Notes: generated by a model not told the origin, from the letters alone. 18,872 nt of DNA from Bacteroidota bacterium (GCA_018825925.1 JAHKAT010000332.1:1-18872), one strand, 5' to 3'. Shown: positions 7,686 through 15,322, counted from the first letter of the stretch. Numbers and translations: made by a program.

Positions 7686-8297
7686 GTGAAAAAAAGTATT
7701 GCTCAATATTGTGCTTCAAGATGTTTGGAATTTGGTAGAATTCAAGAAGATAGAAAAGTAATATTGGATGAACTTTCGTCCTATTTAAAGTACAAGAAGG
7801 GCGATGAGGTAAATCTGTTGATTGTAGAGAACAACCAAAAATTAGTTGGACATTTATTGAGAATATGGATGCAAGTTTCGGCATCCTACTTTGAGTTCCC
7901 GTTTTTTTCATCTCTGTCCATCGGGATAAAAAAGCACGAGATTGAAACCAATTGGTTGCATACAATGTTGAATATTGGCTTCGACATCGAATGTAAAGAT
8001 GATAAAGGAACACAGATATATTCTTTTTATTTAAGTGAGGAGGAGCGGGTAAGCTGTCAAGCCTTGCAATTTGAAGAACCGACAGTTTGGCCAAAATTAA
8101 TGGCTTGTTTTATAGAAGAGGGAGTTGTACTTCCAGACTTCAACAATTCTATTGAGTTTAGCCAGCACTTCTCCTTTCCTGATTCTTCATGGGCAGATGG
8201 TAGCAGTCAGCAAGAAGCAGAGCTTCATAAATTAGTCGGACAAGTGGCAAGAGAAATGTTGTATGTTTTTTCAAGCTTGAGCGATACGAAAAAATGA
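7686..8297 (+). CDS. Catalytically degenerate low-molecular-weight phosphatase / arsenate reductase homologue
   Basis: A 203-residue protein aligning by eye, over its whole length, with the flavobacterial arsenate-reductase/protein-tyrosine-phosphatase family. There a phosphate loop CTHNSRRSH follows a beta strand (INLxFI) and precedes LSQIWAQ. Here the same place reads VNLLIVENNQKLVGHLLRIW: the catalytic Cys is Glu48 and the loop Arg is Val54, though His56 and the following IW remain. The C-terminal half keeps Cys141 (first of the CX6C redox pair), but the second Cys is Val148. The general-acid Asp is kept as Asp166 (PDSS instead of EDPK), and the ending QVAREMLYVFSSL matches the family. It should therefore not be an active enzyme; binding or scaffold roles are possible. 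The start is GTG at 7686; no in-frame ATG lies upstream before the peptidase gene. It sits 34 bases after the peptidase and 10 before the helicase. Confidence 0.72.
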   Translation: MKKSIAQYCASRCLEFGRIQEDRKVILDELSSYLKYKKGDEVNLLIVENNQKLVGHLLRIWMQVSASYFEFPFFSSLSIGIKKHEIETNWLHTMLNIGFDIECKDDKGTQIYSFYLSEEERVSCQALQFEEPTVWPKLMACFIEEGVVLPDFNNSIEFSQHFSFPDSSWADGSSQQEAELHKLVGQVAREMLYVFSSLSDTKK

Positions 8298-8307
8298 TAA
8301 TTAAAAG

Positions 8308-9621
8308 ATGAAAACAGATAGAAAGCAATTGCTTCAAAATTTTGGAATTGAAAATTTACTGCCAATGCAAGAAGATTGCTTGACGAAATTTAAAAAGCCA
8401 GGCGATTTTGTATTGTACTCACCAACAGGTTCAGGAAAAACTTTAGGCTTTTTACTCCCAATTATTGAGAGTTTAACCAATCAATTGACTACACAGGCAT
8501 TAATCGTCACACCAACTCGAGAGTTAGGTTTGCAAATTGAACAAGTGTTTAAAAACTGTAAAACAGGATTTAAAGTAGCTTGTTTTTATGGAGGACATCC
8601 TATTCGTGAAGAATTAAGGAGTTTGGAAGCCGTGCCTCAGGTGTTGATTGGAACCCCGGGTCGATTGTTGGATCATTTGGATCGCCAATCTATAGATTTG
8701 AGAAATGTGAAGACCTTGGTTCTTGATGAGTTTGACAAAAGTTTAGAGTTTGGATTTCAGAATGAACTAGAACAAATAATGAATGCTTCGTCATGGGAGC
8801 GAAGAGTGTTTTGCTCTGCAACGGTTATTGAAGAGTTTCCTGAATTCATTGAATTGGATGTGCAGGATGAAATCAACTATTTGGTTGAATCTCAAAATAA
8901 AGTTGAATTATATAAGAAAAGCTACGAAGAAGAAGAAAAAATCCCGGCTTTGATGGAGGTGATTTGTACTTTAAAAGGGAAGACATTGGTTTTCTGTAAC
9001 CACCGAGAAGCTACAGATCGTTTGGTGGAACATTTAAATGAAAATGGAATCCCGGCAATTGCTTTTCACGGAAAGTTAGAACAAGAAGAGAGGGAGAGAC
9101 GATTAATTCAGTTTAGAAATGGAAGTCGCGATTACATGATTGCGACTGATTTAGCTGCACGAGGTTTGGATATTGAAGAAATAGTTACAGTAGTTCATTA
9201 TCAATTGCCCGTTACCGAACAAACCTTGGCACATAGGAATGGTAGAGTAGGCAGAATGCATAATTCAGGAAAAATTGTAGCCATGTTTTCTGTAGAAAAA
9301 CCGAACCAAAAAAATGAATTTCTTCAAGATTTAATGAATTGGAAAGAGTTGAAAACTCATACAAATATTGAGTTGCCAGAACTTCCAGAATGGGAGACTC
9401 TCTATTTTTCTGGCGGTAAAAAGGAGAAGATCAATAAAATTGATTTAGTTGGTTTTTTAAGTAAAGTAGGGGAGTTAAAACAAGGAGAAATAGGCGTTAT
9501 TTCAGTTTTGGACCATTCATCTTATGTGGCTGTAAAGCGAGATAAAATCAGACCATTGTTGAAGAAATTACAAGGAGAAAAGGTGAAAGGAAAAAAACTT
9601 AAAATTGCAATTGCCATGTAA
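8308..9621 (+). CDS. dbpA: DEAD-box RNA helicase, DbpA-like
   Basis: A 437-residue ATP-dependent RNA helicase with two RecA domains and a C-terminal DbpA RNA-binding domain. Motifs in order: Q-motif Gln21, Walker A SPTGSGKT (38-45), PTREL (69-73), TPGR (116-119), Walker B as DEFD (140-143), SAT (170-172), ATDLAARGLDI (279-289) and HRNGRVGR (309-316). The last ~70 residues (from KINKIDLVGFLSKVG to the end) fit the DbpA C-terminal domain that binds hairpin 92 of 23S rRNA, so the likely role is late assembly of the 50S subunit. Motif II is DEFD rather than DEAD, and motif VI has Val in place of Thr; both look like lineage variants, not inactivation. It is the last gene of the plus-strand cluster, ten bases after the phosphatase-like gene, and converges with the OmpA-like gene at a gap of three bases. 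Confidence 0.88.
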   Translation: MKTDRKQLLQNFGIENLLPMQEDCLTKFKKPGDFVLYSPTGSGKTLGFLLPIIESLTNQLTTQALIVTPTRELGLQIEQVFKNCKTGFKVACFYGGHPIREELRSLEAVPQVLIGTPGRLLDHLDRQSIDLRNVKTLVLDEFDKSLEFGFQNELEQIMNASSWERRVFCSATVIEEFPEFIELDVQDEINYLVESQNKVELYKKSYEEEEKIPALMEVICTLKGKTLVFCNHREATDRLVEHLNENGIPAIAFHGKLEQEERERRLIQFRNGSRDYMIATDLAARGLDIEEIVTVVHYQLPVTEQTLAHRNGRVGRMHNSGKIVAMFSVEKPNQKNEFLQDLMNWKELKTHTNIELPELPEWETLYFSGGKKEKINKIDLVGFLSKVGELKQGEIGVISVLDHSSYVAVKRDKIRPLLKKLQGEKVKGKKLKIAIAM

Positions 9622-9625
9622 TTTT
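9601..9625. terminator. Weak AT-rich hairpin at the convergent gene ends
   Basis: AAAATTGCA (9601-9609) pairs with TGTAATTTT (9617-9625), nine pairs including one G-U, with a loop of seven bases. It covers the last helicase codons and the end of the minus-strand OmpA-like gene. On the minus strand it is followed by AAGTTTTTTTCC, which would serve as a U-tract; on the plus strand there is none. The stem is mostly A-T and may be too weak to act. Confidence 0.3.
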
Positions 9626-10848
9626 TAGAGTATGCGAATTTCAACACGGCGATTGGCTTGCTCTTGATAAGATGTTTTAGGTTCGGCAAAAATTGGCTTC
9701 GTTCCTCCAAAGCCAACGGCTTTCATTCTATTTTTATCAATACCCGCATCCATCAAGTATTGAACAACTTTTTTGGCTCTTGCTTCTGACAATAATTGTC
9801 CGGCACTGGTGGTAGTTCCTGTTTCCATCACGTGGCCTTGAACTTCAATTTTTAGTTTAGGATTTAATACCATGAAATCTTTTAATCGTTTCAATTTCGA
9901 TGATGATGTTGGGGTGAAATCACTTGTGCCAGGCATAAACTGAATGTCTTCTAAAACCATTGCCTTACCTCTTGAAATTGGCTCCATCCATAAGTTGACA
10001 ATGTTTACTTCGCCATTAAAAATACTTTCTGTCCGCTCAATGAAAAAATATCCTTGAGCAAAACATCGCAGCTCCATATTAGCAGTATGTTTTTGGACTA
10101 AAAATAAATCACTCGCCTTGTAGTTTCCATTGGCTCCTTTTACGCCTTTAACTTCTAAAAAAGCTATAATTGGCAAAAGTGTTTCAATATCTCGAACCTT
10201 AATTTCTATACAAGCCTCTGTTTCATGGATTCTTTGATCAATAATTTTTTGAACATGAATTCCTGTACCAATTATTTCCTCTGTAACCAAAGGTGTCAAT
10301 TCAACATCAAGAGTGACCAACGATTGTTTTTTTCCCTTAGACATAATGACAAACATGATGACCTCATTCGTTTTTAACTGAAGTGGAAACTGTATGTTTT
10401 CAGCTATTGTATCTCTTAACTCTAATTGAGTTACTTTTTTATCAATTAATAACCGTTTAATTTCAGCTCTACCAGAACGAATATCTGAACATAAGTCACG
10501 TTTTTGATCTGTTTGAAAAACAATCATTTGAATAGGTTCTTTTTCCGAGTGAACTTTAATTTTAAAATTACCATCATAAGGTGCTACAAAGGTGAACCAA
10601 ACAGAGTTGTCTTCTTCGACTTTAGATAATGAAGGGTAAGCCTGAAGATCATTAACTTTCCCATCGTTTCCTATGAAATTAAATTTGTGCCTTCCTGTAG
10701 TGATAATAGGTACCGCAGCATCGCAGTCGGATATGGGATTGGTTGTGATTTCAACATATTTATGACTAGAACATGAAGTAAACGCTAAGGATAGACTAAA
10801 GATGTAGACTACAATTTGGAGGTTAATATACTTCACTAAATTTGACAT
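9625..10848 (-). CDS. OmpA-domain outer-membrane lipoprotein
   Basis: A 407-residue envelope protein. The N-terminus is a signal sequence ending in a lipobox-like LAFTSC, with Cys26 as the probable lipidated residue; Phe at -3 is unusual. Around residues 80-180 is a beta-rich region of the form SVWFTFVAPYDGNFKIKV, common in Bacteroidota surface proteins. The C-terminal ~110 residues form an OmpA/MotB domain (start near FMPGTSDFTPTSSSKL, ending NRRVEIRIL), which usually holds peptidoglycan. The Arg of that pocket is kept (LLSEARA, Arg357), but the usual GHTD reads GHVM, so the Asp that binds diaminopimelate is Met341. It could anchor the outer membrane weakly, or not bind peptidoglycan at all. 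It has its own promoter (10899-10928) and is followed by the convergent helicase gene. No porin barrel is present, so this is not an OmpA porin. Confidence 0.85.
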   Translation of the reverse strand: MSNLVKYINLQIVVYIFSLSLAFTSCSSHKYVEITTNPISDCDAAVPIITTGRHKFNFIGNDGKVNDLQAYPSLSKVEEDNSVWFTFVAPYDGNFKIKVHSEKEPIQMIVFQTDQKRDLCSDIRSGRAEIKRLLIDKKVTQLELRDTIAENIQFPLQLKTNEVIMFVIMSKGKKQSLVTLDVELTPLVTEEIIGTGIHVQKIIDQRIHETEACIEIKVRDIETLLPIIAFLEVKGVKGANGNYKASDLFLVQKHTANMELRCFAQGYFFIERTESIFNGEVNIVNLWMEPISRGKAMVLEDIQFMPGTSDFTPTSSSKLKRLKDFMVLNPKLKIEVQGHVMETGTTTSAGQLLSEARAKKVVQYLMDAGIDKNRMKAVGFGGTKPIFAEPKTSYQEQANRRVEIRIL

Positions 10849-10898
10849 TAAATACTATTTTTCAATTAACAGACAACTCTCCTATGAAAGCGCAAAAA

Positions 10899-10928
10899 CA
10901 AATCTATTTTTAAAATAAGCATCTGAAA
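10899..10928 (-). promoter_or_regulatory. Probable promoter of the OmpA-domain lipoprotein gene
   Basis: On the minus strand, TAGATTTG (10899-10906) matches TAnnTTTG. Eighteen bases upstream is TTTC (10925-10928), one base off the TTTG -33 element. The leader would be about 45 bases. It lies in the 133-base gap after the DUF4403 gene; that gap shows no clear terminator. Confidence 0.5.
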
Positions 10929-10981
10929 GTATAGATACGAATTAAACGTGACATAGTTACTAAAGAGATTGTTATAGAAAG

Positions 10982-12370
10982 TTAATCAACGACAATCGTT
11001 AAATTTCCAGTTAAAAAAACAAAAACATCCAGTTTGGATTTAGTCGGGATGATTTGTATGGGTTGTAATTCTTTAACTGTCCCTTTCATTTTTAATTTTT
11101 GGCCGTTCGGTAGGAGGTTGTTTTGGTTCAGTTGAACTTCAATTTTATTTTTAGCATCAGCTAATTGGTCTTGAATATTGAAAATCAATTTTTCTTCAAT
11201 TCTTTCAGCTATTTTATCTTGAAACAACCATTTGGCTGATTTCAGAAGTACATTTTTTGTCTCCAATTCAAACTCAACATTTTCAAATGCTATTGTTTTT
11301 CCTTGGTCTTTGAAGTTGGCGTTGGCCGTAAGGAAGAGAACACCTTTTTTACTACCGTCAAAATCTACACGAATAATCGTTTTTTCTGCTTTAGGACCGA
11401 TCAAATCAATGTTTAAAATTTCAATCTTTTTTTTGCCCAAAGGAAGGTTTATTACCTGAAAATTTCTGTCAATGACCGCGTTTAGTGAATCGTAATTCAA
11501 AGAAAGTAAAATTGGAATTTTTATGCCTTCTGGAAATTTATTGCTTTTAAGGGCCGGAATGGCTGTAGCTTCCTTTTTTGGGGAAGATAAAATAATAGGT
11601 TTGACTCCAAGTTCAAGAACAGTAAAGACTTTGTTTTTATCAAACTGAAATTCATCTATTCCGATACTCTGAGGTTGAAAATGTAGAAAACCAATTTCGG
11701 GAATTTCTATGGGCAATTGAAATTCGTTCCATGCCTTTTGGATAGTTGGTTTTAGATCGATTTTTTTTAATTCGGCATCCATTTCTTTTTCAACATCTTT
11801 CAATGCTTTCGAAATTTCATTTTCTATTAGTTTGGAGGCATCATATTTAATAAAAGTAAACTCGCAAGGATCTAATGTCTTAAGGTCTTTTAGCTTTGAT
11901 TTTCCTGATAAACGATAATCAGGAGACAACTCCAATTGGGTTTCAAATTGCAATTGAATTTTCCGCAAAGGTTCGCCTACTCCGCAGCTAACATATAAGC
12001 GTGGAGTCAAGCAAAAGGGATCGAATCCAAAAACTTCAGAGCATTTCGTACAGTAGTTGGCTTTGATGGAATATCCTCCATTAACAGTAGATATAATGCT
12101 ATTTTTTGTGCCGCTAAATTCGATTGGGTTTCGTTTGAAAACGTAGTTAAATGAAACATCTTCACATTGATTTTTTTGTCCTTTAAATTGATAGTCAAGA
12201 GCATCATCCACTTCTTTAAAAATCGTAGATAAATTATATTCTATTGGAATTCGAAGCGAACCCATTGAAGGTTCATTGATAATCGTTTTTTCCGAAAAAT
12301 CAGGAATCTTGGGTTGAATAGTTCCGCAAGAGCATAAAAGAAAAATAATGCTGTATAAAAGATATTTCAT
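10982..12370 (-). CDS. DUF4403 family lipoprotein
   Basis: A 462-residue envelope protein of the DUF4403 family; function unknown. The frame could start at TTG (12379), but ATG at 12370 gives the proper signal peptide (MKYLLYSIIFLLCSCG) with lipobox LCSC and Cys15 as the lipid anchor, so that start is used. Features that fit the family are the repeated beta-rich pattern, the early segment LRIPIEYNLSTIFKEVDDAL (about residues 41-60) and a second similar segment IPILLSLNYDSLNAVIDRNF near 290. This suggests two related barrel-like halves of the TULIP or lipid-transfer kind, which is inference from the pattern. It also has Cys-rich stretches near residues 106-128 (YCTKCSEVFGFDPFCL). It is divergent from the thioredoxin-like gene, with 78 bases between their start codons. 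Confidence 0.83.
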   Translation of the reverse strand: MKYLLYSIIFLLCSCGTIQPKIPDFSEKTIINEPSMGSLRIPIEYNLSTIFKEVDDALDYQFKGQKNQCEDVSFNYVFKRNPIEFSGTKNSIISTVNGGYSIKANYCTKCSEVFGFDPFCLTPRLYVSCGVGEPLRKIQLQFETQLELSPDYRLSGKSKLKDLKTLDPCEFTFIKYDASKLIENEISKALKDVEKEMDAELKKIDLKPTIQKAWNEFQLPIEIPEIGFLHFQPQSIGIDEFQFDKNKVFTVLELGVKPIILSSPKKEATAIPALKSNKFPEGIKIPILLSLNYDSLNAVIDRNFQVINLPLGKKKIEILNIDLIGPKAEKTIIRVDFDGSKKGVLFLTANANFKDQGKTIAFENVEFELETKNVLLKSAKWLFQDKIAERIEEKLIFNIQDQLADAKNKIEVQLNQNNLLPNGQKLKMKGTVKELQPIQIIPTKSKLDVFVFLTGNLTIVVD

Positions 12371-12376
12371 TGGGCA

Positions 12377-12384
12377 CAAAATTA
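12377..12384 (-). promoter_or_regulatory. Possible -7 element close to the DUF4403 start
   Basis: On the minus strand TAATTTTG fits TAnnTTTG but ends only six bases before the ATG at 12370, so transcription from it would give an almost leaderless mRNA. I see no -33 TTG at the right distance. The divergent gap (12371-12448) also holds TATATTTTG on the plus strand (12428-12436), one base longer than the -7 consensus, before the thioredoxin-like gene. Neither promoter is firm. Confidence 0.3.
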
Positions 12385-12448
12385 GTGCAATGTTTCAATT
12401 TTGAGTAGTGTTGTAAGTTGATTTAAATATATTTTGCAATTTCACCCT

Positions 12449-13042
12449 ATGGAAACACTTTTATTGAACTTAGGTTGGAGTTATCTGCTGGCAAAAGCAC
12501 TGCCTTATTTGCTAATGATAGTGATTGGAGTCTTTGCATCTTGGATTTGGATCCGACGGTGTGAATGGTCGTCTATTAAACGATGGTCGATGGCATTTCT
12601 TTTATTTGTCTTGCCTTTTAGTGTTTACTTTGTTGTAAATCCAATTTACGAAGGTGACTTTTCTGGTAAAGTGTTTAAGATTAATTTAAAAAACTCTTAT
12701 ACCACAGAGTTACAAAAAGGATTGATTGTATTAGCAAAGGTAGGGTGTCCGTATTGCTTGGAGGTGACATCTGATTTAAAAATGCTAAAGAAGAGAAATC
12801 CAAAATTAAAGATTCATTTTTTAGTTTTAAACGGACAGCAGGAGGATTTAGTCTTTTATAAATCGGCATTAGGAGAATCAAGTGAGGTGATTAGTTATAC
12901 CAATTCAACCTTGTTTGAAAGTGAAGTTGGAGTTCTTTTTCCAACTTTTTTGGCAGTAAAAGATAAGGTAGCCATTCAATATTGGACCAACAACGATTTT
13001 GGTGCACCTGCTAAAGATGTTCTTCAAGATTTGATGAAATAA
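12449..13042 (+). CDS. Membrane-anchored thioredoxin-like protein
   Basis: A 197-residue protein with two N-terminal membrane helices (about residues 13-35 and 47-63) and a thioredoxin-fold domain. The redox motif is GCPYC with Cys100 and Cys103, and FPTF near residue 172 supplies the cis-proline loop. The short loop between the two helices is positive (IRRCEWSSIKRW), so by the positive-inside rule both termini and the redox domain face the periplasm. This would suit disulfide reduction or isomerisation in the envelope. CPYC is the active-site pair of glutaredoxins and some Dsb-type proteins, and the exact class is open. The start is ATG at 12449; an in-frame TTG at 12434 would add five residues and looks less likely. 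It converges with the T9SS cargo gene with 15 bases between them. Confidence 0.72.
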   Translation: METLLLNLGWSYLLAKALPYLLMIVIGVFASWIWIRRCEWSSIKRWSMAFLLFVLPFSVYFVVNPIYEGDFSGKVFKINLKNSYTTELQKGLIVLAKVGCPYCLEVTSDLKMLKKRNPKLKIHFLVLNGQQEDLVFYKSALGESSEVISYTNSTLFESEVGVLFPTFLAVKDKVAIQYWTNNDFGAPAKDVLQDLMK

Positions 13043-13057
13043 GAGTTTTTAATATGC

Positions 13058-14527
13058 TTAGCGAACAATTAGTTTTTCAGAAAAAGAAATTGATTTTCCC
13101 TGTACTTTTATAAAATAAGCTCCAGGTACTATGTTCTCAGAAAGTTTAATCTTCAGGAAATCAAGATTGTGTTGATTTTCTAAATTTTCGATTTGTACCG
13201 TTTTACCTGATAAATTTATAATTGAAACTGAAATACTTTCATTGTTTTTTGAGCTAACTGAAATTTCGCCAAAATGTTCTACTGGATTTGGGAAAACTAA
13301 TAAATCGGCACTTTCCGTGTCAGAGATACTGATTATTTCTGAGGTAAATTTCGTTCCATCCAGGTCTATTTCTATTAATCGATAATAAGTTGTACCAAAT
13401 TGAAGATCAGTATCATAAAAATCATATTTCAATAGGGATTGGCTAAAACCGGCCGCTTTAGTTCTGAAAATTTCATTGAAATTTTCACCAGACATAGACT
13501 TTTCTAGGATAAAATGCGAGCTATTGATTTCTGAGGCTGTTTGCCATTGTATTAGGTTTCCATTCCCAGCTTTTTCGCCAGTAAATGAAAGCAGCTCGAT
13601 AGGCAAAGGATTGTTGGTACTAGAAAGTGAACCAAAAGTAAAAGCCATGTTACTAAAATCGGTGACTGGAGTACTTGAAATATTACCACTGGCACCAGCG
13701 CTCATTGACGCCTGTCCTTGGTCTATCCATTTTGTCCCATTATATCTCGCTACTCTTAAATCGTTAGAATAACTATCAATTCCACTAGTAACATTATTTT
13801 GCCAAAACAAAACAATCGCAGGTACATCTGAATTTGCACCTCTTGTAAGCGACCAATATTCATTCGTACTCACATTGTTGAGGGAGTTAGTATCCACTGT
13901 GCTTGAGGAATATCCATTTTTAAAATATCTTGCTGTAAATTCAGATGTAGTGTTAATGGATGATGCATTTTGAATGCCTAATCTTGCCCAATAACCTTGA
14001 TTTCCTAAAGGAAAGGTGAAGTTGTCATTTCCGATCTTTTTCATAGGCCCATCCACGTGACTTGCATTGGACCCAGAAGAAGACGTAGCATTGTCATTGA
14101 CAATAACAAGGTTGGTTGCATCAGAGGTTATAATACCATTGGTAAGAGTTAAAGAATATAGGATGGTTTGTGGCTTATTTAAACGAGCACCTCCCAATCC
14201 AGTTGTATTCATTACTAAATTTTCAAAACTAGTACCTCTAGTACCACCAATATTTTGAGTAGATGAACCTTTTAAAGTAACATTACCAGTAGCATTTGTA
14301 TTGATAAAAACAGAACCACTTGCAGAGTTGTTGTTCCAATCGCGATCTACAAAAATATTACCATTGTTATCAATGCTACCATTAATCCCATTGGTATAGC
14401 CCATACCGGCTAGATAAACAAAGGTACCTGCCGTGTTATACAAGGTAGAGCCATTGTTGTAGACAGTTTGAGAGTTTAAACAAGCGACAGTTCCAAGGAT
14501 GTATAATAAGACAATGTATTTTAACAT
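13058..14527 (-). CDS. Secreted surface protein with T9SS type A sorting domain
   Basis: A 489-residue protein exported first by Sec and then by the type IX system. Residues 1-20 are a signal peptide (MLKYIVLLYILGTVACLNSQ). The middle is low-complexity and rich in Asn, Gly, Ser and Thr (for example NGNIFVDRDWNNNSASGSV). A region from about residue 310 (PLPIELLSFTGEKAGNGN, then WQTASEINSSHFILEKS) is the fibronectin-like stretch seen before sorting domains in this phylum. The C-terminal domain runs from 407 (VFPNP motif) to the final KLIVR, matching the TIGR04183 pattern with the YFIKV strand. The tail is removed and the protein is attached to the cell surface or released. It follows the repeat protein gene with one base between stop and ATG, so the two form an operon. 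No enzymatic domain is visible; adhesion or a matrix role is inferred. Confidence 0.86.
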   Translation of the reverse strand: MLKYIVLLYILGTVACLNSQTVYNNGSTLYNTAGTFVYLAGMGYTNGINGSIDNNGNIFVDRDWNNNSASGSVFINTNATGNVTLKGSSTQNIGGTRGTSFENLVMNTTGLGGARLNKPQTILYSLTLTNGIITSDATNLVIVNDNATSSSGSNASHVDGPMKKIGNDNFTFPLGNQGYWARLGIQNASSINTTSEFTARYFKNGYSSSTVDTNSLNNVSTNEYWSLTRGANSDVPAIVLFWQNNVTSGIDSYSNDLRVARYNGTKWIDQGQASMSAGASGNISSTPVTDFSNMAFTFGSLSSTNNPLPIELLSFTGEKAGNGNLIQWQTASEINSSHFILEKSMSGENFNEIFRTKAAGFSQSLLKYDFYDTDLQFGTTYYRLIEIDLDGTKFTSEIISISDTESADLLVFPNPVEHFGEISVSSKNNESISVSIINLSGKTVQIENLENQHNLDFLKIKLSENIVPGAYFIKVQGKSISFSEKLIVR

Positions 14528-14528
14528 C

Positions 14529-15287
14529 TTATTTTTGTATTATTCCTATAATTAACCAACGAGAATCTGCTTTACTATAGATTAAAATAGCAGAGGTATT
14601 CTTTTTAAATTCAGTATCCCCAGACTCAGCACCAATGATCCGATTGATTGCAGTAGATGAACTAGCATCAACATCATTCTGGTCCACAAACTTCATTCTA
14701 TAGTTAGTTGAATTATAAAGGATTAACATTTTTCCATCTTGTCCTCCACTAATCCCAGTAATTTTAAAATCACTAGTTGGTCCTGAAATTCTTACAAATG
14801 TTGAGCCAGTAGGAAAAGTGACATTGTGATTACTGCCAGTGGTCATAGTTGTAAAGAGAAATTGTCTAATGGCCAAATCACCATTTACATCCACTCTTGT
14901 GTTTGGTGAAGAGGTACCAACACCTAATCGTCCTTCAACTATCATACCGTCTGCAGGAGCGTTAATTCCTGAGTAAGTAATACCAACGGATGCATTGCCA
15001 TTTATTCCCAATTTGGAAAGAGGTGAAGTCGTTCCGATTCCAACAATGCCTTGCACTAACAATCCGTTCAGTGGTGCTGTATTTGTTCCAGAATAGGAGT
15101 TGCCTATCACCGTATTTCCCTTCACATCCAAAGTGTTGATTGGGTTGGGTTCGTCTACACCTAATCCGGGTAAGAACATACGTCCTTGTCCTAATGACAG
15201 CATAATTAAAAGGAAGCAACAGACAAGAAGGGCAATGTTTAGTTTCAGTAATAAATTTTTAGTCATTTCATTTAATTTGTGGTACAT
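14529..15287 (-). CDS. Secreted repeat protein with VGIGTTSP motifs
   Basis: A 252-residue exported protein of a type common in Bacteroidota. After a hydrophobic signal (LLLKLNIALLVCCFLLIML) come two tandem repeats of about 40 residues (53-92 and 93-131) and the start of a third. Each has a KGN/NGN turn, an SGTN/SGIN segment, and a motif of the form VGIGTTSP or LGVGTSSP followed by a DVNG-like strand. Such repeats occur in tail-fibre-like beta-helical surface proteins. The C-terminal half (about 140-252) has no recognised domain, and there is no T9SS sorting domain and no S74 chaperone. It lies directly before the T9SS cargo gene (one-base gap), behind a strong promoter. ATG at 15266 is an alternative start that would give a shorter signal peptide. 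Function unknown. Confidence 0.75.
   Translation of the reverse strand: MYHKLNEMTKNLLLKLNIALLVCCFLLIMLSLGQGRMFLPGLGVDEPNPINTLDVKGNTVIGNSYSGTNTAPLNGLLVQGIVGIGTTSPLSKLGINGNASVGITYSGINAPADGMIVEGRLGVGTSSPNTRVDVNGDLAIRQFLFTTMTTGSNHNVTFPTGSTFVRISGPTSDFKITGISGGQDGKMLILYNSTNYRMKFVDQNDVDASSSTAINRIIGAESGDTEFKKNTSAILIYSKADSRWLIIGIIQK
14895..15131 (-). repeat. Two tandem ~40-codon repeats within the secreted repeat protein
   Basis: Residues 53-92 and 93-131 share the layout L-D/G-V/I-K/N-G-N, V-I/V-G, YSG-T/I-N, APxxG, V-x-G, G-I/V-G-T-T/S-SP. A third copy begins at residue 132 (VDVNGD) and then diverges. The DNA copies have drifted, so these are old protein-level repeats. Confidence 0.7.
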
Positions 15288-15306
15288 AGTAATATTTGGT
15301 CAAACT

Positions 15307-15322
15307 TTAACTTTTAAGTTAA
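15307..15322. repeat. Inverted repeat in the leader of the surface-protein operon
   Basis: TTAACTT and AAGTTAA are perfect inverted arms separated by TT. The repeat lies between the predicted transcription start (near 15345) and the ATG at 15287. It could be a small hairpin or a protein site; it is all A-T except one pair per arm, so it is weak as RNA. Confidence 0.4.

Noticed and set aside
7660..8094. Minus-strand 144-residue frame opposite the phosphatase-like gene
   Set aside because: The plus-strand frame aligns with a known family and fits the operon; the reverse frame shows nothing recognisable.
12371..12379. TTG start adding three residues to the DUF4403 protein
   Set aside because: ATG at 12370 gives a standard lipoprotein signal; the TTG overlaps the -7-like element.
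12434..12448. TTG start adding five residues to the thioredoxin-like protein
   Set aside because: ATG at 12449 is closer to the first membrane helix and is the more common start; the added residues show no pattern.
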